From Symbiodinium natans (lineage: Eukaryota > Sar > Dinophyceae > Suessiales > Symbiodiniaceae): a stretch of 64,000 bases of DNA. The stretch covers positions 257,501 through 321,500 of the forward strand of contig CAJNDS010002286.1 in assembly GCA_905221605.1 (NCBI GenBank), in the 5' to 3' direction. Under the pieces are notes generated by a model, which was not told where the DNA came from, ran no database searches, and was given only the letters and a program-made list of their open reading frames with translations. The position numbers and the translations under genes were made by a program. This document shows, one piece after another, positions 29,208 through 38,149 of the stretch (position 1 is its first letter; each line of letters starts with the position of its first letter).

Positions 29208-29259
29208 GATGTTTCGAGGCCTTGGAGGCTCCCATCCATCCAAGCCAGCATTTCAACCC
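29208..29259 (+). CDS. Candidate exon
   Basis: After TTTCGAG reads ALEAPIHPSQHFNPC. TTTAGGG upstream, CCCTAAA downstream at 29,304, so the layout is reversed. Confidence 0.3.
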
Positions 29260-29331
29260 TTGCAGCTGAACTGCTCCCAGCAGGGAAGACCTGAACACGC
29301 CCTGAACCCTAAACCCTAAACCCTAAACTGA

Positions 29332-29505
29332 ATGAGCCCGGGGCCGTCGAGCAGGGCGAACGCACCGAAGCCGGCAGGCGAGGTAGCGCCGGAGCCAGAA
29401 GCCCTCCGGCGGGCGACGGAGCTCCAGTCCCGCAGGCAGCTGCGGGCTGCGCGGTGGACCCGACAGGTCGCTGGCGAGAAACCCGTCAGGTCGCCCCTAG
29501 AATGA
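29332..29505 (+). CDS. Candidate small ORF or exon, 57 codons
   Basis: ATG at 29,332 just after a CCCTAAA block. Reads MSPGPSSRANAPKPAGEVAP then EPEALRRATELQSRRQLRAA and ends TGA. Marked G/C third-position bias and a charged C-terminal half. Other frames here are also open, including a 154-codon minus-strand one, so the strand is not certain. Confidence 0.4.
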   Translation: MSPGPSSRANAPKPAGEVAPEPEALRRATELQSRRQLRAARWTRQVAGEKPVRSPLE

Positions 29506-29649
29506 GATACCCCAAACCTTCGGGCAAAACATGGCAACCTCTTTTTGGGAGGAGAGGAGCCTCGCCTCCGCCGTCGTCGTGTTTCTTGGACCAGAGGCTC
29601 CCAGACCCGTTCAGGCAGAAGGCGGCGCATCAATTTTCCTGAACAAGTG

Positions 29650-30400
29650 CCCCATCTGAATCTGCCTGGGAGGCCTGCCTCCCGGGAGGCCCCTGCCTGG
29701 GAGGCCCCTGCCTGGGAGAGGCCTGTCTGAAAGGCTGAGGCCCTGCCTGGCAAGCACCTGCAACGGATCCAGATCCCCAACCAGGACGCAGCATCACCAA
29801 GGCCGAAAGACTCACCCCTGCCTGGGAGGCCCGCTGCCTGGCACTGTTAGTCCTGCTTGCTGAACCTGAAAAGCAGGCTTTCAAGCAAGGGACCCAGATC
29901 CCCAACCAGGACGCAGTATCACCAAGCAAGGGCGAATGCGGCAGTCAGCTCCAAGCCCAAACTTTGGGTTTTTGAGAAAGACTCACTGCAAAACTGTCAG
30001 GCCCCTTGTCTGGGAGGCCCCCCCTGCCTGGGACTGGGAGGATCTCCTGCTTGCCGACCTTTTGCCTGAACCTGAAGGATCCTCAACCAGGACGCAGCAT
30101 CACCAAGGGCGAATGCGGCACCCAGCCCCAAGCCCAAACCTTCGGGTTTTTGAGACAGACTCACTGGGAGGCCCCCCTGCCTGGGAGGCCCCCCTGCCTG
30201 GGAGGCCCCCTGCCTGGGACTGGGAGGATCTCCTCAACAACCATTAGAAAAGCCCAAACCTCTAATTTCACTCCCTTCCAAGCAAGTTTTCCAAATCCCC
30301 GCCCAGCACGCAGCATCGGCGAGGGCGAAGGCGGCAGCCAACCCCAAGCCCAAACCTCTGACTTTTGGCTCTCCCAGCAGCCCTCGACTGATAGACATCT
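29650..30400 (+). repeat. Tandem repeat of about 120-220-bp units with nested GCCTGGGAGGCCC minisatellite
   Basis: Four units each contain CCAACCAGGACGCAGCATCA (29,777; 29,898; 30,074; 30,298 approx.), GGCGAATGCGGCA, CCAAGCCCAAACCTTC, TTTTTGAGA.AGACTCACT and a 17-bp CTGCCTGGGAGGCCCCC run. The overlapping Pro/Gly ORFs on both strands follow the repeat. Confidence 0.85.
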
Positions 30401-30528
30401 CCCTTGCAATGCCTAGGGGCTACGAACTTCAGGGTAGTTGATCTGCATCGATGCCGAGCTTCAACCCAATAGACAAGAGAAAAATAACAAAAGCACGATC
30501 AGAGTTCAAAAGAACCCTAAACCCGTAG

Positions 30529-30612
30529 AGGTTAAGGCGAGGGTGGAGCGCCAGCGGGGGTGGGCTTATGCAAATCGGGGCGCGCGCCTGGGTGCTTTCC
30601 ACTCATTGAGAC
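30529..30612 (+). CDS. Candidate exon
   Basis: Reads VKARVERQRGWAYANRGARL then GAFHSLRH, followed by a CCCTAAA array. Strong codon bias. Confidence 0.48.
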
Positions 30613-30702
30613 ACCCTAAACCCTAAACCCTAAACCCTAAACCCTAAACCCTAAACCCTAAACCCTAAACCCTAAACCCCAAACCCTAAACTCTAAACCC
30701 AG

Positions 30703-30779
30703 CCGGCGCCTCAGCTGTGAAGGACGTTTGGAGGCGCCTTGAGCAGACCGTGGAGTGCGCAAACCCCGAGCTCTCCTGA
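30703..30779 (+). CDS. Candidate terminal exon with stop codon
   Basis: After ACCCAG reads GASAVKDVWRRLEQTVECAN then PELS and TGA at 30,777-30,779. Helical and biased; CCCTAAA array ends at the acceptor. Confidence 0.6.
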
Positions 30780-30905
30780 CGCATTTTTTCCTCTAGACTC
30801 CTACGCCCCTGAACCCGAAACCCTTAAGGGTTTGGGGTTTCAGCCTAAACCCCAAACCCTAGACCACCCTAAACCCTACATCCTAAACCCTAGAGCATGT
30901 GCCAG

Positions 30906-31010
30906 GCAAGGTCCGATTCCCAGCACCCTCAAGCCTACGCCCAGAGAGAGCACCGACCACCTTCTGCTTCACCGGCCTCCGGCGCAACCTCCAAGCCTGC
31001 ATCTTCCGAA
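30906..31010 (+). CDS. Candidate exon, Ser/Pro-rich
   Basis: After GCCAGGCAAG-like sequence reads ARSDSQHPQAYAQREHRPPS then ASPASGATSKPASSE. All three frames are open, so the frame is uncertain. Confidence 0.35.
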
Positions 31011-31301
31011 CCCTAAACCCTAAACCCTCAACCCTAAACCCTAAACCCTAAACCCTTCTTCAGCCACATCTCATGAAGTTGGGTTCAGAGGCAATAGCCA
31101 CCCTACCTCATGCGAAGCTCGGCCCCTGAGCAGCAACACTGCGCACTGAGCAGCAACAGCGCGCACCCGGTCCAGGGAAACTCGGGAAGCTAAGGAACAA
31201 GAGGGTTTAGGGTTCAGGTTTTATAGGGTTTAGGGTTTAGGGTTTATAGAGTTTAGGGTTCAGGGTTTATAGGGTTCAGGGTTCAGGGCTCCCACCGCCA
31301 G

Positions 31302-31363
31302 GACTCCATCCCCACCACCACGACCAAAGGCAAGCAAAAGGGCAGCAATTGCACAGACTCAAG
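31302..31363 (+). CDS. Candidate exon
   Basis: After CCGCCAG reads DSIPTTTTKGKQKGSNCTDS. TTTATAGGG/TTCAGGG repeats precede. Confidence 0.38.
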
Positions 31364-31446
31364 AACCCTCAGCCCTGAACCCGAGGCAGTTCGCAGCCTT
31401 GATCCCTAAAAGTGGACTCTTTTCACACTTCGGCGGCATGAGGGTG

Positions 31447-31524
31447 TTGGGTTCTGGGTTGCTTTATAGAAGCAACCAGCACCAACAAGGGAACCCTAAT
31501 TGTTAGTATGGTTACTGGGCGACC
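31447..31524 (+). mobile_element. MITE-like copy, diverged
   Basis: Reads TTGGGTTCTGGGTTGCTTTATAGAAGCAACCAG and ends ATGGTTACTGGGCGACC, following the family layout with a mutated right terminus. Interior of an intron. Confidence 0.55.
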
Positions 31525-31532
31525 AAGGTAGA

Positions 31533-31613
31533 AACCCTAAACCCTAAACCCTAAACCCTAAACCCTAAACCCTAAACCCTAAACCCTAAACCCTAAACCC
31601 TAAACCCTAAACC
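31533..31613 (-). repeat. CCCTAAA array, about 11 units
   Basis: Precedes the candidate exon at 31,649 together with a poly-C acceptor tract. Confidence 0.96.
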
Positions 31614-31648
31614 CTCTGTTGAGGGCTTCGCCCGCCCCCCCCCCCCAG

Positions 31649-31724
31649 GTTTCTGCTGCCTCCCGCCGCCATCCCACCGGAGCTGCCAGGATTTGTGGAA
31701 CAGAGCCCCAAGCACCCGGCTGCG
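31649..31724 (+). CDS. Candidate exon with poly-C acceptor tract
   Basis: C13 plus AG directly before it, reads FLLPPAAIPPELPGFVEQSP then KHPAA, and TTTGGGG/TTTAGGG repeats follow at 31,728. Clean example of the general layout. Confidence 0.6.
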
Positions 31725-32307
31725 TTGGGGTTTGGGGTTTAGGGTTTAGGGTTTAGGGTTCAGGGTTTGGGGTTTGCGGTTCAGGGTTTAGGGTTTGGGG
31801 TTTAGGGTTTAGGGTTTGGGGTGAAGACCCTATCCACGAAGTTAAGGAATCTACCATCAACTAGGCGGGTCGTTCGTATGATTTGAGGTACATGCCGCAA
31901 GTTCATAGGGGCATCGGGCTCTTGGGGACCCTAAACCCTAAACCCTAGTACCTGCTCGGGATTTCGTTTCGGCTGGGGATCAGGTCACTTGATGGGTTGC
32001 TTAACTCTGACCCCCTGGTTCTGAGTAGGGAGTGGGGGAATGAGGTACCCCATATATTCCCGTAAAGGGTGCAATCTATATATATATATATATAGGGAGA
32101 TTCAGAGTACATCATTCCTTCATTCGCTACTAAGAACCAGCCAGATAACAGTAATTATTCTCTACGTCCCAGCACCGCTCTTTCATTGTCGTGTTCAGCA
32201 CCGCCCTCAGAAGTAGTGGTTGGTCTTGTCAGTGTTGGAAGTCTTACAGCGACTTCCCTAAACCCTAAACCCTAAACCCTAAACCCTAAACCCTAAACCC
32301 TTATAAG

Positions 32308-32388
32308 CAGTTGTCCCGGTTGTCCTGTGCCTGTTGGCCAGACGTGCTCTTGCCCAAGCTCCAAGGACTGAAGCAGCTCATACATGGG
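32308..32388 (+). CDS. Candidate exon
   Basis: After TTATAAG reads QLSRLSCACWPDVLLPKLQG then LKQLIHG and ends GGG before GTTTCGGG. CCCTAAA array ends 8 bp upstream. Confidence 0.58.
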
Positions 32389-32817
32389 GTTTCGGGTTTA
32401 GGGTTCAGGGTTCAGAGCTATAAGGTTTAGGGCTTAGGGTTTGATGGTGTTTTCTTATTTCTACTAGAGAATTCTACGATAACAAAAACACCCCAAAAAA
32501 CCCTATTCTAATGATGTAGGCCACTATCTTATATATGCTTCAGGCGGTTGCTTGAGGCCTACACCGTACAAACCCTGCAACAACCCTATGCAAGCCCTAA
32601 AAACACCCTATGTAGGGGTTGCCGAAACTGCACGGCTATTCTAGGGGTCCCGTAGTTTCTTAACCCTGAGGCGGGCTTCCGAGCATAGGACCTCTGTCTG
32701 GTGTGCACCGTGTTGCTTTTTCCCCATGACAGCTAGGTAGGTAACCTTTCTAAGCCCTGTTCGAACTGCAAACTCCCTGAACATCCGGGGTTCATGGGGT
32801 CTTTTTTGGGGCTTGCA
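32389..32817. other. Intron interior
   Basis: TTTCGGG/TTTAGGG block, about 350 bp of AT-richer unique DNA with a partial GGGGTCCC.TAGTTTCTTAACC repeat tail (32,640-32,664). No coding signal. Confidence 0.55.
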
Positions 32818-32819
32818 AG

Positions 32820-32847
32820 GTTCCGGCGGTTCCTTCCCGCCCAGTAA
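32820..32847 (+). CDS. Candidate short terminal exon
   Basis: After GCAAG reads FRRFLPAQ then TAA, immediately before the longest CCCTAAA array. Too short to judge alone. Confidence 0.35.
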
Positions 32848-33124
32848 ACCCTAAACCCTAAACCCTAAACCCTAAACCCTAAACCCTAAACCCTAAACCC
32901 CAAACCCTAAACCCTAAACCCCAAACCCCAAACCCTAAACCCTAAACCCTAACCCTAAACCCCTAAACCCTAAAACCCTAAACCCTAAACCCTAAGCCCT
33001 AAACCCTAAACCCTAAACCCTAAACCCTAAACCCTAAACCCTAAACCCTAAACCCTAAACCCTAAACCCTAAACCCTAAACCCTAAACCCTAAACCCTAA
33101 ACCCTAAACCCTAACCCTAAACCC
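32846..33124 (-). repeat. Longest CCCTAAA array, about 39 units
   Basis: Nearly continuous, with a few CCCCAAA and CCCTAA variants, ending 14 bp before a candidate exon. Confidence 0.98.
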
Positions 33125-33137
33125 AGTAAGTTTCGAG

Positions 33138-33219
33138 GCATGACTTCACCATTAACGAGAACGCCATCTTCCAGTCCGCTGAATCAGCGGAGGTGTTCGA
33201 GTCGCGACCTGGCTTCTAA
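33138..33219 (+). CDS. Candidate terminal exon with stop codon
   Basis: After TTTCGAG reads HDFTINENAIFQSAESAEVF then ESRPGF and TAA at 33,217-33,219. Very coding-like; CCCTAAA left, TTTAGGG right two bases after the stop. Confidence 0.63.
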
Positions 33220-33275
33220 GGGGTTTAGGGTTTAGGGGTTAGGGTTTAGGGTTTAGGGTGTAGGGTTTAGGGTCA

Positions 33276-33555
33276 ACCCTTCTCACCTCCTAACAGCTTA
33301 AAGCCCTTAAGGCCCTGTAACGCTGCAAGCTTAAAACCCTTAGCACCCTTTAAGCCCCAGCCTTGGGAGGCCCTATACTTTGCTCTTGGGGATTGAGGCT
33401 ATTGAGTTTCCAACTTTTTGGGCTTCTACTATAAAGGGTTATGGTGGGGTTTATTGCAGCCTAAATCCTAGAGCCTAACCAAACCCTTCTTTTGTCGGAA
33501 GATTCATAACCTAAAACCGGGCTCCTGAGCCCTCCCCCAATGTAGCTCCACAAGC
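33276..33555. other. Intergenic or intron interior, no gene seen
   Basis: About 280 bp with mixed C-rich remnants and no coding signal, between G-rich and C-rich blocks. Confidence 0.5.
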
Positions 33556-33648
33556 CCCTAAACCCTAAACCCTAAACCCTAAACCCTAAACCCTGAACCC
33601 TGAACCCTGAACCCTAAACCCTAAACTCCCCCTCTTCTGTGATGCAAG

Positions 33649-33694
33649 GGATCGCCTGCGAAGGCAGGGAGCCGAACTCGAAGCTTCTGGGTTC
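33649..33694 (+). CDS. Candidate exon
   Basis: After TGCAAG reads DRLRRQGAELEASG. CCCTAAA left, TTTAGGG right. Confidence 0.48.
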
Positions 33695-33769
33695 AGGGAT
33701 TTGGGAATTTGGGGTTTAGGGTTTAGGGTTTAGGGTTTGGGTTTGAGGGATTTGGGGTTTAGGGTTTAG

Positions 33770-33802
33770 GACTGTGCCGCACATCGTAGAAACGGTTATC
33801 GG
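33770..33802 (+). CDS. Candidate short exon
   Basis: Starts after TTTAG of a telomere unit (AG acceptor within the repeat) and reads TVPHIVETVIG. Confidence 0.38.
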
Positions 33803-33857
33803 GATTTAGGGTTTAGTTTTTTTCAGGGTTCGGGGTTTGGTGTTTGTCCTCTCTAAG

Positions 33858-33944
33858 ATCAACTGCCCCTTTTTTGGAACAACCGGACTGCGGACACGGC
33901 GGGTTCAGCTGGGTAGGTGGAAGAGCCCGCAAGCTCTCGTGTAG
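33858..33944 (+). CDS. Candidate exon with stop
   Basis: After CTCTAAG reads INCPFFGTTGLRTRRVQLGR then WKSPQALV and TAG. Confidence 0.42.
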   Translation: MNCPFFGTTGLRTRRVQLGRWKSPQALV

Positions 33945-34251
33945 GAGTCATGCTTTGAAATTGTTGTCCATGTAAACGCTACGGGAGCCACAAAACCTGA
34001 ATCCTCAATCCTAAGCCGCAAGCCTGGGATTGGGAGTATTATTGCCTTGTGGAGATGAGAATAGAGACAGGCGCATGGCGCAACTCGATGATAGCGCCTT
34101 GGAACCTGCACAGAAGTGGGGTGGGGGGTGGGGGGAGGGGGGATGAGCGGGGCGTTCCGTCTCGGGTTTAGAGTGATGCTTTTCCCCAAACCTCAACCCC
34201 TATAACCCCTAAACCCCCTAGAGCTCCTAAATACCCTAAGACGCTCCTAAG

Positions 34252-34325
34252 CTCTGACGATATTCATTGACGTCTTCAGTGAGCCTTCACTGGGTCTTCA
34301 CTGGGTCGTGGTCTTCCGAAGCCCC
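34252..34325 (+). CDS. Candidate exon
   Basis: After CCTAAG reads LTIFIDVFSEPSLGLHWVVV then FRSP. Contains a small TCACTGGGTCT duplication. Confidence 0.38.
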
Positions 34326-34554
34326 TATAAACCTTCAGGGCTCAGCCCGGCTGGCCGGCATCTTGGGTTCTTGGGTTGAGGGTTGAGGGGTCCGGGGTTT
34401 AGGGGTCAGGGGTTTAGGGCTTAGGTTTTAGGGGTTTAGCGTGTCGGGTATGAGGGTTTAGGGGTTTAGGGGTTGAGGGGTTAGTGGTTTAGGGTTTCTG
34501 GGCTGGGCGAGCTCTCACTTCTAGGGAACTCGCCCTAGCCCTTTGCTTTGACAG

Positions 34555-34606
34555 TGAAGCTTTCCTACCACCTGAGGCCTCCCAAGCTCCCTCAGAAGTT
34601 CCTTAA
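34555..34606 (+). CDS. Candidate short exon
   Basis: After TGACAG reads EAFLPPEASQAPSEVP then TAA. Confidence 0.33.
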
Positions 34607-34769
34607 GCCTTAAGCCCGAGAACCCTAGAACCCCTAAACCCTAAACACTAAACTCTATACCCTAAACCCTAAACTCTAAACCTAAACCCTAGACCCTAAA
34701 CCCTAAACCCCCCTAAACCCTAAAACCCTAAACCCTAAACCCTAAACCCTAAACCCTAAACCGACCCAG

Positions 34770-34855
34770 GCCTCCGTGACGACGACGACCGGCCGCCTCA
34801 GTTTCGGCGGAGGGACCGGAAGCTGTCGACGCGGAGCAGCCCTGCCCGGTTATTG
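34770..34855 (+). CDS. Candidate exon with canonical donor
   Basis: After ACCCAG reads LRDDDDRPPQFRRRDRKLST then RSSPARLL and ends at GTGAGT, a full canonical donor. CCCTAAA array left, TTCAGGG/TTTAGGG right. Highly charged. Confidence 0.62.
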
Positions 34856-34939
34856 GTGAGTTTAGGGTTCAGGGTTCAGGGTTCAGGGTTCAGGGTTTAG
34901 GGTTTAGGGTTTAGGGTTTAGGGTTTAGGGTTTAGGGTT

Positions 34940-35275
34940 TAATCCGAGCTTCTGATTAGTGGGTGGGGCCCCCCCCCCCCCCCCCCACAATAAGGAATGC
35001 AGGGTTCCGCAATAGTTGGACCATGGCCCTGTATTGATTCTCTATTAAAAACAATAGGCTGCAGATCCCTGAGGTGCTGTAGCTTTGCGTCTCCGCAAGC
35101 AAAACAAGAAGCCTGCCGACAGATTTTTGAACCCCCCCCCCAAAAAAATTCCTTTAAATGTGGGGGGTTTGTCCCATACGAAATCCACCCTAATGGAAAG
35201 TAGTCTTCCGGCGGGCTTCCGGCCAAAAAAAAATTCTTTAAATGTGGGGGTATTAATTAATCAGATGCTCGGATT
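34940..35275. other. Intron interior
   Basis: Poly-C (34,970-34,987), a C-A homopolymer junction (35,130-35,148), and a direct repeat of AAATTC.TTTAAATGTGGGGG (35,149 and 35,235). Overlapping ORFs have no codon bias. Confidence 0.55.
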
Positions 35276-35421
35276 AGGGTTTAGGGTGTATGGTCTAGGG
35301 TCCAAGATTAGTAGGATTTTTTTTGGGTGGGGGAGGGGGGCTTTGGGCAGTTAAGGGGTGTTTCAGAGCTGGTGAGGGATGGCAGGCTAGGTTTTGAGCC
35401 ACATGTAAGAAGACTCGTCAG

Positions 35422-35466
35422 AGCATGCCGCAAATTGTTATCAGAAGGGCGTCGTCAAGGCTAAAG
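35422..35466 (+). CDS. Candidate exon with canonical donor
   Basis: After GTCAG reads SMPQIVIRRASSRLK and ends at GTGAGA. An overlapping frame is also open. Confidence 0.42.
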
Positions 35467-35570
35467 GTGAGACATCAAGCTGGGTTTAGGGGTTTTCTTT
35501 GGGTTTAGGGTTTAAAGGGTGTAGGGGTTAGGGTTTAGGGTTTAGGGTTTAGGGTGTAGGGTTCCTGCGC

Positions 35571-35816
35571 TTGGGGGTTCAGGGTTCGGGTCCAGGGCTA
35601 AACTGCGGTGGAACAACTATGACCCCATCGTTTCCGGGAACCTTTGGCCGACGTTTTGTGCGAAATGTGCCCGGAATTTGGGATCATATACCCTATTCTT
35701 TACTACAACAGCAGCCCTATGAAGGACCATCAACGCTTTTAGGGGTTCATTTTGTCCCTATTCTGTTGGCCGATTTTGTCCATCTTACCGCCTCAGTGGC
35801 CCTATCTCTGGAATAG
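35571..35816 (+). CDS. Unrecognised ORF, 81 codons
   Basis: Reads through FPGTFGRRFVRNVPGIWDHI and LLADFVHLTASVALSLE to a TAG-type stop. A/T-rich third positions, unlike nearby exons, and an overlapping frame (35,752-35,940) is also open. No family recognised; may be non-coding. Confidence 0.2.
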   Translation: MGVQGSGPGLNCGGTTMTPSFPGTFGRRFVRNVPGIWDHIPYSLLQQQPYEGPSTLLGVHFVPILLADFVHLTASVALSLE

Positions 35817-36053
35817 CCGTGCTGGAACACCAGTGGCAGGGTCCCTACTTCTGGGGGCACCCATCAGTTTTAGGGATCAATCGGTGTCGATCCTCTACCT
35901 TCTGCATCAAGCAGCTCTGTCACGAATGCATCATCCATGAACGACATGTTTTTGGGGTATCCGCAAAGGGCTCATCATGAAACCCTAAACCCTAAACCCG
36001 AAACCCTAAACCCTAAACCCTAAACCCTAAACCCTAAACCCTAGAGCTTCCAG

Positions 36054-36085
36054 GCGTTGGGCCGCTCACGGATATCGTCCCACAG
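36054..36085 (+). CDS. Candidate short exon
   Basis: After TTCCAG reads ALGRSRISSH, before GC donor. CCCTAAA left (35,980-36,042), TTTAGGG right (36,107-36,190). Confidence 0.4.
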
Positions 36086-36106
36086 GCTCGGAACAAGCCC
36101 TATAAG

Positions 36107-36190
36107 GGTTTAGGGTTTAGGGTTTAGGGTTTAGGGTTTAGGGTTTAGGGTTTAGGGTTTAGGGTTTAGGGTTTAGGGTTTAGGGTTTAG
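36107..36190 (+). repeat. Last TTTAGGG array before the repeat-free region
   Basis: About 12 units. No telomere array longer than about two units occurs again until 59.3 kb, apart from degenerate remnants near 48.8 and 52.1-52.9 kb. Confidence 0.95.
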
Positions 36191-36547
36191 GTATAGCCCT
36201 AACCCCTACCCAAGTTAAATCTATTTTGTTCCCCAAGTTCCCAAGCCCCCACAAAGGAACCATACTTTTGACAAACCTCCCAGATTAAGAGGGAGATGGC
36301 AGAGGAGGGCAGGTTGTAGGATTTAAGGTTTATAAGTTCAGGGTTTTAGGCATTGGGGAAGTCTTGCATGTGAAGATGAAGTCGGAGACGCCATGATGCT
36401 ACAATACAAACGTCAAGCATACTAGTGCTTACGAATAACAGACTGAGTATGTACAATATGTAATATTATACTAATACATTCCTATGTGGAGAAGTAAAAT
36501 GATATCGTATCGATTTTTAGTTTAATTTGTGCATATATACATATATA

Positions 36548-36549
36548 CA

Positions 36550-36584
<35 letters not shown>

Positions 36585-36618
36585 ATATATATATATATAT
36601 ATATATATTTATATTTAT
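36548..36618. repeat. AAAT tetranucleotide then AT microsatellite
   Basis: About nine ATAA units followed by about 10 AT units. Confidence 0.97.
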
Positions 36619-36762
36619 TTCAGGCCTAGCGGCACGGGCCGGCCCCCGCCCCCCAAAGCACGAAACCTTGAACCTTGGCACTGTCTTCTCTTTCCCGTGT
36701 CTTTGTCCTCTCCTTCTCTCTGTCTCTCTTTCTCCTGCCTTCGCCACCCCTCCCTCCCCCCC

Positions 36763-36793
36763 CGCGCGCGCGCGCGCGCGCGCGCGCGCGCGC
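36763..36793. repeat. CG dinucleotide run
   Basis: About 15 CG units, a potential left-handed (Z) DNA tract. Arg-Ala repeat ORFs on both strands are its translation. Confidence 0.97.
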
Positions 36794-36797
36794 ACCC

Positions 36798-37515
36798 GCA
36801 TCAGGAGCATCAGTGGGGTTGGTTTGGGGGCCTTAAAAGCATTCTATGCATGCGTTTTGCCTTCGAAAAACCTTCAGAAAACGCTGTAAACACGTGTTTT
36901 TGGGCTTGGGAAGCCTTTTGGGACCCAGGAAAGGGAGCATCATGAGCATCAGCGGCCTCCCCCAGGCCATCCAAAACCCCCTTAAACACGCCGATTGTAT
37001 GTGCTTGAACGCTTGCGTGCCCACGAAACCCCCAAAAGCAAGACCCCGAATGCCCTTAAGGGCATTCGGGGTCCTGCTGTTCGGGTGTTTTGTAGGCACG
37101 AAGCCGTTCGAGCGCGTAAAATGAGCGATTTTAGGGGCGTTTGTACGTGGACCCACAAAACACTCGGTATTTACGAGGTTTTCTGCTGTTGGAACACCCC
37201 CCCAAACCGAGCATCATGAGCATCAGCTGGGTCTCTGGGCCGTGGGCCCGGACCCCCCCACGAAGCCCATGAGAAACGATGGCTCGATGATGCGCCCGGA
37301 CCCCGCGCATCAGCAGCATCAGCAGACCCCCCCCCCGACGTGGGTTTCGATGATGCGCACTTTGGGGGCGGGTCAAGGGCAACAAGGGTGGGGGTCGGAG
37401 GCACGCGTGAAAACCCTCATAAAAACACGGTATTTACGGTGATTTCAGCGTTTTTCAGCGTTTTTTCTTGCCTTGGGTCCGCGGGCCAGGGCTGCTGATG
37501 CTCATGATGCTCGCC
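36798..37515. repeat. Recurring GCATCATGAGCATCAG motif
   Basis: GCATCAGGAGCATCAG near 36,798, GCATCATGAGCATCAG near 36,937 and 37,210, GCATCAGCAGCATCAG near 37,308, and the reverse complement near 37,490. Around them are repeated phrases CCCCCCCAAACC and TTTACGAGGTTTTC. The long ORFs here look accidental. Confidence 0.6.
36965..37150. repeat. Long imperfect foldback centred on 37,057
   Basis: Core 37,037-37,078 is a 42-bp palindrome with one mismatch (ACCCCGAATGCCCTT and its complement). Weaker complementarity continues outward (GTGCCCACGAAA against TTTTGTAGGCAC; CTTGAACG against CGTTCGAG; CCCCTTAAACACGCC against AGCGATTTTAGGGG), giving a hairpin of about 185 bp. Confidence 0.75.
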
Positions 37516-37839
37516 TGGTTTTGGGCTTCCGGTACCCCCCCCAAACCTTGAAAAACATGGTTTCGGCCTGGCCCGTGAGGGTTTAATGGGGTGCTGCGGG
37601 TGTTTTGTGGCCTCGGTTTTTCGTAAAAACCCATGGTTTTTACGAGGTTTTCGTGCTTTTCGCACCACTGCGTGTTGCGTCCCCTTGGATGCCGTTTCGG
37701 AGGCCTCCCGAAGGGCCCCGCGCGAATTTGAAGCAATTTTGGGCGGGGTCGGCGGCTCGGGCGCTCGCCCCTTAAAGCTAGCGCTTTAGTGCGACGCGGG
37801 CTCCGCCCTGGACCACGGGCGGCGCGGGGGCCGGATTTA

Positions 37840-37921
37840 ATGGCTACCGCCAATGCCGCCGACCCCATCACAAGAATTGAAGCACGCTCTGCCCGGCTCA
37901 ACCCCGACAGGAGGCCGCAGG
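37840..37921 (+). CDS. Candidate first exon
   Basis: ATG at 37,840, MATANAADPITRIEARSARL then NPDRRPQ, ending CAG before GGTTAAGG. Good codon bias. Confidence 0.45.
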
Positions 37922-37989
37922 GTTAAGGGCGTAGGGCTTGGATTAGGCCTGCAACTCCCTAAGCCCTAAACCCTAAACCCGCAACCCTA

Positions 37990-38041
37990 CACCGCCGTGG
38001 CGGCGGAGATGACGGCGGAAGCGCCGGGCCGCCCAGTCAGG
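37990..38041 (+). CDS. Candidate second exon
   Basis: Reads TAVAAEMTAEAPGRPV between CCCTAAACCC and GGTTTAGG remnants; may continue the exon at 37,840. Confidence 0.38.
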
Positions 38042-38149
38042 GTTTAGGTTTAAGTTTCGAGCACACAGCACACACACACACACACAGACAGACACATATA
38101 TTCGGCAGTTGGGGGCGGCAGGCAGTGGTGGAGTTTCAAACACAAAAGA

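Noticed and set aside
29316-29780. 154-codon minus-strand ORF
   Set aside because: Covers a G/C-rich minisatellite with several frames open on both strands; the shorter + frame from 29,332 is more gene-like.
112-36190. Window as a chromosome end or telomere fusion
   Set aside because: Blocks are short, occur in both orientations and lie inside a recognisable gene between its exons, so they are interstitial.
36517-36810. Arg-Ala repeat and Ile-Tyr repeat ORFs
   Set aside because: Products of the CG run and the AAAT/AT microsatellites.
37455-37901. 148-codon minus-strand ORF
   Set aside because: Spans the GCATCATGAGCATCAG repeats, and a better + strand ATG exon overlaps its start; no domain seen.
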